A program made the translations under genes and the position numbers. Below are positions 44,769 through 49,134 of a stretch of 49,134 nucleotides of DNA, in pieces (positions within the stretch are counted from its first letter, which is position 1; each line of letters opens with the position of its first letter). The notes beneath the pieces were generated by a model. It did no database searches, was not told where the DNA came from, and worked only from the letters and a program-made list of their open reading frames with translations. Origin of the DNA: Bacteroidota bacterium (GTDB taxonomy: Bacteria; Bacteroidota; Bacteroidia; Cytophagales; UBA9547); NCBI GenBank assembly GCA_004293915.1, contig RDZG01000060.1:1-49134 (forward strand), given 5' to 3'.

Positions 44769-45659
44769 TTTTATACCAAAATTACCTAAATTTTCTCCAC
44801 CAAAATAACCAAAACTAGAATGTATTGTGGTTATGGTTAGGGCTGTTTGGTTCGCACATTCTACGTCAATTCCATATAAATTTATATCCGAAATAGTGCC
44901 CTGTAATAATCGTTTTGAGCTTGAAAGTTGAGCATCAATAATTTTAATTCCTTGCCCATTTATTTGAGCAATAGCTCCTTTATTCCATGGATTACACGAT
45001 TTAACCAATGCCAAAACTTCGTTTGCATCCATATTTTGCCAATCAATAATGAGATTTTTTAGTGTTGGTTTTGGAAAGTAAACAATATTATGTGCCGGTT
45101 GCGGTTTTAAAACAAGACTGTTTTTTAATAAATTATCAATTAACTGGTAGGTTGCATTAATTGCCAATATGCCATAATTTATATCCACAATCCCATTACA
45201 TTGGTAAGATTCGATTTGAAGTGACAATTCAATTGCAATCGGACCCGAATCAAATGAATCATCCATTTTGTGAATGGTTAATACTCCACTTTTTTCTTGG
45301 TTTTTAATTTGCCAAAACACGGGAAAACTGCCTCCATATTTGGGTAATTGCCCAAAATGAATATTATAAAATCCTAAAGGCGGTTTTTCTAAAGCAACGG
45401 CAGAGATTTTGTAAGGAAATCCCAAAACTAAAACCAAATCCGCATTCGTGTTTTTTTGAAATTCACTTAATTGTTCGGTTAAATTTGGTTTATCAAAAGT
45501 ATGGATTTTGATTTTATGTTGTATGCAAATTACTGTTAAATCATCAAAAAAATCGCTTTTTTGTATTTTTGTTCCTACACCAACCAATACACCTTGATTT
45601 GCTAACCAATCTAACAAAGGAAAAGCAGCAATAGTATTACAAATGAGCGATATTTTCAT
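44736..45659 (-). CDS. Formyltransferase-domain protein (Fmt-like, C-terminal domain present)
   Basis: A 307-aa protein with the 10-formyl-THF hydrolase/transferase fold. The catalytic triplet Asn99, His101 (YNIHFGQLPKYGG) and Asp137 (DDSFDSGP) is complete, at the spacing seen in methionyl-tRNA formyltransferase. The N-terminal part (LICNTIAAFPLLDWL) is divergent from Fmt, and a C-terminal barrel-like domain is present (about 205-300). I start at 45659; the frame opens 54 bp further upstream inside the amt terminator. The divergent sequence and cluster position suggest amine formylation of a sugar or peptide and not tRNA modification. Confidence 0.82.
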   Translation of the reverse strand: MKISLICNTIAAFPLLDWLANQGVLVGVGTKIQKSDFFDDLTVICIQHKIKIHTFDKPNLTEQLSEFQKNTNADLVLVLGFPYKISAVALEKPPLGFYNIHFGQLPKYGGSFPVFWQIKNQEKSGVLTIHKMDDSFDSGPIAIELSLQIESYQCNGIVDINYGILAINATYQLIDNLLKNSLVLKPQPAHNIVYFPKPTLKNLIIDWQNMDANEVLALVKSCNPWNKGAIAQINGQGIKIIDAQLSSSKRLLQGTISDINLYGIDVECANQTALTITTIHSSFGYFGGENLGNFGIKSGDVFQNIFI

Positions 45660-45693
45660 TTTTTGAATTTTATATTTTTGTGTAAAAATAAAA

Positions 45694-45725
45694 AAAAGAG
45701 CATTTTCATACAAAAATGCTCTTTT
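45694..45725 (-). terminator. Terminator of the ammonium transporter gene
   Basis: Perfect 13-base arms (AAAAGAGCATTTT at 45694-45706, AAAATGCTCTTTT at 45713-45725) close a 6-nt loop 21 bp after the amt stop. On the minus strand a T-rich run follows. It isolates the amt gene from the formyltransferase gene downstream. Confidence 0.85.
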
Positions 45726-45746
45726 AAAAACTAAGTAAATTAATTA

Positions 45747-47084
45747 CTAAATATTTTCACCATGTTGGCTTAAATCTAAGCCCATTTTGTATTCAGAATC
45801 TGTTACTTTTAATGGCGATATTTTATCTGTTATAAATAATAAAACGTAAGAACCAATAAATGCAAATGCGGAAACTAATACTAATGCAAATAAATGAACC
45901 AAAAACAATTTTGTTTCACCAAAAAACAAACCATTACCAGTTGTATTTGCTGAGTTAAGTGCCGTGTTTGCAAATATACCTGTCATCAACATACCAACCA
46001 TACCTCCAACTCCATGACAAGGAAAAACATCTAAAGTGTCGTGTAATGAAGATTTGTTTTTAAAATCAACAACTAAATTACTAATAATAGCTGCAAAAAC
46101 ACCTATAAATATACTATGAGGAATAGTTACAAATCCGCAAGCTGGAGTGATAGCAACTAAACCAACCACAGCACCAATACAAAATGCCAAAGCTGATGGT
46201 TTTTTGCCTTTTACAACATCAAACAACACCCAAGCCAAACCAGCAGCTGCCGAAGCGGTATTTGTACAAGCAAAAGCACTAACGGCTAAACTACCAGCTC
46301 CGAGTGCAGAACCGCCATTAAAACCAAACCAACCAAACCAAAGCAACCCAGTACCTAAAAGTACAAATGGAATATTTGCTGGGCTGTGCGGATCTGTTGC
46401 TTTATCGCCTTTTAAATATATTGAAGCAGCCAAAGCAGCCAAACCTGCCGACATATGAACAACTGTGCCTCCTGCAAAATCTAAAACTCCTAAATTAAAT
46501 AAATATCCTTTGGGATGCCAAGTCATGTGTGCCAGTGGTGCATAGATAAATAATGAGAAAAGTGTAATGAACAAAATATATGACTCAAATTTTATGCGTT
46601 CTGAAAAAGTACCAGAAATTAAAGCTGGTGTGATTATGGCAAATTTTAATTGAAAAAATGCAAATAAAGCTAATGGAATAGTTGTTGCAACGGTTAAATT
46701 ACCATCTACATCTGGAAAAGTCCAAGGTTTACCATCTAAAACACCATTGAAAAGGAAAAATGTAGTTGGATCGCCAATAAAACCACCAATTGTATCACCA
46801 AAAGCTAGGCTAAAGCCAACCACAACCCAAAGTACACTTATTACTCCCATCGAAATAAAACTTTGAAGCATGGTTGAAATAATATTTTTGCTATCAATCA
46901 TACCACCATAAAAATAGGCCAAACCAGGTGTCATTAATAATACCATGGCAGTAGCAATGAGCATCCATGCTGTGTCTCCAGAGTTCAAACCCTCTGTAAT
47001 AATTGGACCCGGTACTTTTGAAAAGAACAATGCGGCAATACAAACCAGTACAAGTGCGGCAAATGGAAGATAGGATTTTTTCAT
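45747..47084 (-). CDS. amt: Ammonium transporter (Amt family)
   Basis: A 445-aa inner-membrane channel for ammonium, with about 11-12 membrane helices. The pore twin histidines are His210 (GGTVVHMSAG) and His357 (FPCHGVGG). Other signatures: GLAYFYGG, GTFSERIKFESY, LWFGWFGFNGGSA, and the C-terminal tail GLDLSQHGE that in the family contacts GlnK. No glnK/PII gene is adjacent, so regulation by PII would need a gene elsewhere. It stands alone between a likely promoter near 47225 and the terminator at 45725. Confidence 0.96.
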   Translation of the reverse strand: MKKSYLPFAALVLVCIAALFFSKVPGPIITEGLNSGDTAWMLIATAMVLLMTPGLAYFYGGMIDSKNIISTMLQSFISMGVISVLWVVVGFSLAFGDTIGGFIGDPTTFFLFNGVLDGKPWTFPDVDGNLTVATTIPLALFAFFQLKFAIITPALISGTFSERIKFESYILFITLFSLFIYAPLAHMTWHPKGYLFNLGVLDFAGGTVVHMSAGLAALAASIYLKGDKATDPHSPANIPFVLLGTGLLWFGWFGFNGGSALGAGSLAVSAFACTNTASAAAGLAWVLFDVVKGKKPSALAFCIGAVVGLVAITPACGFVTIPHSIFIGVFAAIISNLVVDFKNKSSLHDTLDVFPCHGVGGMVGMLMTGIFANTALNSANTTGNGLFFGETKLFLVHLFALVLVSAFAFIGSYVLLFITDKISPLKVTDSEYKMGLDLSQHGENI

Positions 47085-47217
47085 ATTATAATAATTTTTT
47101 TTGGGTTTGAATAAAATTAAAATCTAAATCTAACTTAAAAAGCAAATCGCTAAGGTAAATTTAATTTTCACTTTATAAAGAACTTTTAATTTTGGTTAAA
47201 ATGTTAATATTTCGGCA

Positions 47218-47247
47218 CAAAACTATCGAAAAGCACCATTCTACAAA
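47218..47247 (-). promoter_or_regulatory. Promoter of the ammonium transporter gene
   Basis: On the minus strand TTTG (47247-47244) is followed after 18 bp by TAGTTTTG (47225-47218), close to the Bacteroidota -33/-7 pair. The predicted leader of about 125 nt is long. Confidence 0.5.
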
Positions 47248-47569
47248 ATAAATACTGATAATTTATTTTTAATAGTTCCATAAATGGCTAATAATCTGTA
47301 AAAATCTTTTATTTTTTAAAAATAGGTTATAAAAAACAGATTAAAAATAATTGTACTTTTTAAAGAACTTTTAATATTTTTTTTATATGATTATTTAATC
47401 TTTTGACTTAAATTTTGATACACTTTTCTGTAAAAACAATAAAAAATAACTTACGAATATAAAAGCGCAACTATTATTTTTTCAAAATACTATACTTTAA
47501 TAAATATGTACTTGAAAAACAAGCCTGATTTTCAAAAAATGGCTCAAAAACTAATTAAAAACTATGGCG

Positions 47570-47577
47570 TATATTTG
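47570..47577 (+). promoter_or_regulatory. -7 promoter box of the small YRG gene
   Basis: TATATTTG, an exact TAnnTTTG match identical to the rnpB -7 box, ends 51 bp before the ATG at 47629. No clear -33 element. Confidence 0.5.
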
Positions 47578-47628
47578 TTCAAGATTTAAAATTAAAAAAT
47601 ATATTCTAACATATAAACAATTAAAATC

Positions 47629-47808
47629 ATGGAAAGGTCAATAAAATATTTGTATTACAGAGGAGTTCGTTATGTATCTAATATCATTTCAGAACAAAAA
47701 ACAAATTTAAAAAATCTTAGCTACAGAGGTGCTAATATTTTAAGTAGTGCTGCTGGTACTGTTGTGAAATCAACTCAACCACACATGTACAGAGGAGTTG
47801 CTTACTAA
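47629..47808 (+). CDS. Small protein with three YRG motifs (DUF4278-like)
   Basis: A 59-aa protein, MERSIKYLYYRGVRYVSN... to ...MYRGVAY. It carries three YRG repeats: YYRGVRY (about 9-15), SYRGANI (about 31-37) and MYRGVAY (53-59, the very end). YRGxxY repeats recall the DUF4278 small proteins known mainly from cyanobacteria; that likeness is from memory of the motif and not a search. It is basic, with no signal peptide. A -7 box upstream and a strong terminator 28 bp after the stop frame it as a single-gene transcript, which argues that it is real. Function is unknown. Confidence 0.75.
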   Translation: MERSIKYLYYRGVRYVSNIISEQKTNLKNLSYRGANILSSAAGTVVKSTQPHMYRGVAY

Positions 47809-47836
47809 GCCCAAAACTTAGAAATTAAATTTCTGC

Positions 47837-47870
47837 AAAACCACTAAATTTACTTTTAGTGGTTTTTTTT
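47837..47870 (+). terminator. Strong terminator of the small YRG gene
   Basis: Perfect 12-base arms at 47837-47848 and 47855-47866 (AAAACCACTAAA / TTTAGTGGTTTT) with a 6-nt loop, followed by a run of T on the plus strand. A classic intrinsic terminator 28 bp after the stop. Confidence 0.9.
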
Positions 47871-47969
47871 GTTTTTATAGATTATTTTTTAGCATTTTTA
47901 AAGCATCATATAATAATTTAAAAATCATTTATATACACTTAAATATCTAAAATTCAATACTTTATAAAA

Positions 47970-48030
47970 TTTACCAAACAGTAAATTACTTTTTAGTAAA
48001 TTACTGTTTGGTAAATTACTATTTGGTAAA
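47970..48030. promoter_or_regulatory. Operator-like repeats upstream of the ATPase gene
   Basis: A near-perfect 20-base inverted repeat (47970-47989 and 47996-48015, one mismatch, 6-nt loop) is followed by a third partial copy (48011-48030), so the unit GTAAATTACTRTTTG recurs with a 15-bp period. Each unit contains a TTTAC-N6-GTAAA-like dyad (best copy TTTACCAAACAGTAAA at 47970-47985), the layout of a TetR-type operator. The array ends 26 bp before the start codon. No regulator gene is in the window. Confidence 0.6.
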
Positions 48031-48056
48031 TCAAAAGTAAATAACTAAATTTGGGT

Positions 48057-49058
48057 ATGGAAAAGGTATTTAATTTTGGAAATGTATCGTTTGGCGAAAT
48101 GTTTGTAAACAGAGAAGCAGAAAAAAAACGAATCATATTAAACATAAAAAGTGGAATTAGTACAACTTTGGTGTCGCCTCGCAGGTGGGGCAAAAGTTCG
48201 TTGGTAAAACAAATTGCAAAAGAAAATACAGATTCAAATTTAAAATTTTGTTTTTTAGACTTGTTTAGTGTGAAAGACGAACAAGATTTTTACAGGCAAT
48301 ATGCCGAAATAATTTTTAAATCAACAGCAACAAAAATTGAAGACGTAGCAACAAATATTTCCAAATACGCCAAAAGTTTAATTCCATCTTTTGGTTTTGG
48401 CAATACAATAGATGCCGATTTCGAGCTTAAATTCAGACTAGATGATGTAAAAAACTCGCCAGAATACATTTTAAATCTACCCGAAAAAATTGCTATCGAC
48501 AAAAATATAAAAATAGTGATTTGCATGGATGAGTTTCAAAACATTGCAGATTTTAGTTTGGGACTTGCTTTTCAGAAAAAACTTCGTGCACATTGGCAAC
48601 ACCATCAGCATGTGGTTTATGTGCTTTATGGCAGCAAACTGAGCATGTTATCCGATATGTTTCATAAGTCAAAAATGCCTTTTTATAAATTTGGAGATAC
48701 CCTATTTTTGACTAAAATCGAGAAACACCATTTGGTAGCCTACATCATTAGGCGATTTGAAACTACTGAAAAACGAATTAGTGCATCGTTAGCCGAAAAA
48801 ATTGTGGACAAAATGGAATGTCATCCGCATTATGTGCAACATTATGCCCAATTGGTATGGTATAATACGCAAACCGAAACCCAAGAATCGGATATTATTG
48901 CAGCATTAGAAGATTTAGTGCAAAGTTATTCGCCAATGTTTCAACAATTATTTGAATCGCTTAGCCGAACACAAGTTAATTATTTAAAAGCGATTGCTGA
49001 TGGACAAAAAGACCAACTTACAAGCAAAGAAATTATGGCACTACAGTATTTAGAATGA
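48057..49058 (+). CDS. AAA-type ATPase (archaeal ATPase-like), C-terminus shortened
   Basis: A 333-aa P-loop ATPase of the type found in many copies in Bacteroidota. It begins FNFGNVSFGEMFVNREAE, has the Walker A SPRRWGKSSLV (about 42-52) and Walker B IVICMDEFQN (about 157-166), a sensor region (VLYGSKLSML), and a helical lid. I use the ATG at 48057; TTG at 48051 is unlikely. Relatives usually extend another 40-50 residues through a winged helix; this one ends at SKEIMALQYLE, so it is shortened. Its role is unknown. Operator-like repeats lie just upstream. The last 76 bp of the window hold no gene. Confidence 0.78.
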   Translation: MEKVFNFGNVSFGEMFVNREAEKKRIILNIKSGISTTLVSPRRWGKSSLVKQIAKENTDSNLKFCFLDLFSVKDEQDFYRQYAEIIFKSTATKIEDVATNISKYAKSLIPSFGFGNTIDADFELKFRLDDVKNSPEYILNLPEKIAIDKNIKIVICMDEFQNIADFSLGLAFQKKLRAHWQHHQHVVYVLYGSKLSMLSDMFHKSKMPFYKFGDTLFLTKIEKHHLVAYIIRRFETTEKRISASLAEKIVDKMECHPHYVQHYAQLVWYNTQTETQESDIIAALEDLVQSYSPMFQQLFESLSRTQVNYLKAIADGQKDQLTSKEIMALQYLE

Positions 49059-49134
49059 AAATATTAGATTTGCCTAAAAAGCTATATGGATAAATTAGAA
49101 ACACTTTTGACAAAAATATTAAATTTTGGGGAAG

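Larger units (their letters stand above)
47085..47628. other. 544-bp AT-rich intergenic region
   Basis: No open reading frame of note. It holds the likely amt promoter (47247-47218, minus) and the -7 box of the small YRG gene (47570-47577, plus). The rest is A/T-rich filler with no recognisable RNA gene, riboswitch or repeat. Confidence 0.6.

Overview
The window looks like chromosomal DNA of a Bacteroidota bacterium. The evidence is an AT-rich composition (roughly 30% GC by eye), promoter -7 boxes of the form TAnnTTTG instead of TATAAT, two very large secreted proteins with type IX secretion (T9SS) type A C-terminal sorting domains, a class A RNase P RNA, and Bacteroidota-typical proteins (SprB repeats, MBG domains, a HU-like/SPOR protein, a plug-less beta-barrel). 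I cannot fix the family or genus. No tRNA, rRNA 16S/23S, CRISPR array, complete insertion sequence or prophage is visible.

Layout. (1) 1-202: a non-coding edge with three degenerate 21-nt repeats, possibly the end of a mobile element. (2) 203-8373, core metabolism and sensing: PEP carboxylase (ppc), an OsmC-like protein with a TlpA-like thioredoxin, a xylulokinase-like FGGY kinase and a TPR-containing histidine kinase. (3) 8521-17641: one compact plus-strand operon, TPR protein - beta-barrel - HU/SPOR membrane protein - ExbB - ExbD - TonB-like transducer - folC, an envelope energy-transduction module. (4) 17642-20000: an XRE repressor with an iterated operator array next to rnpB, then a small secreted protein and an Anbu-type proteasome-like peptidase. 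(5) 20048-24793: GtrA-like membrane protein overlapping a fused phosphoserine phosphatase-phosphoglycerate dehydrogenase, a NUDIX hydrolase, an NlpC/P60 lipoprotein and an outer-membrane beta-barrel. (6) 24799-29143: minus-strand operon TonB-dependent receptor - YfiR - HAMP/GAF sensor. (7) 29321-40013: two T9SS proteins, a 1362-aa extracellular nuclease and a 2102-aa adhesin-like protein, sharing the same C-terminal cassette and a frame-shifting 8-bp tandem repeat just before it. (8) 40146-45659: twin tail-collar (MdpB-like) proteins with a Tat-exported intradiol-dioxygenase-fold protein, a PKHD-type 2OG-Fe(II) hydroxylase, an HEXXH protein, an aspartyl/asparaginyl beta-hydroxylase, a sulfotransferase and a formyltransferase. 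(9) 45747-49134: ammonium transporter, a 59-aa protein with three YRG motifs, and an AAA-type ATPase with operator-like repeats upstream.

Most notable: region 8 reads as a hydroxylation/sulfation island around two collar proteins and is my best candidate for an undescribed system. The 8-bp repeats in both T9SS genes could switch secretion on and off by slippage. The YRG small protein, the XRE operator array, the receptor-YfiR-HAMP/GAF operon and the isolated Anbu gene also deserve a second look. All functions are read from sequence motifs; no database search was run.
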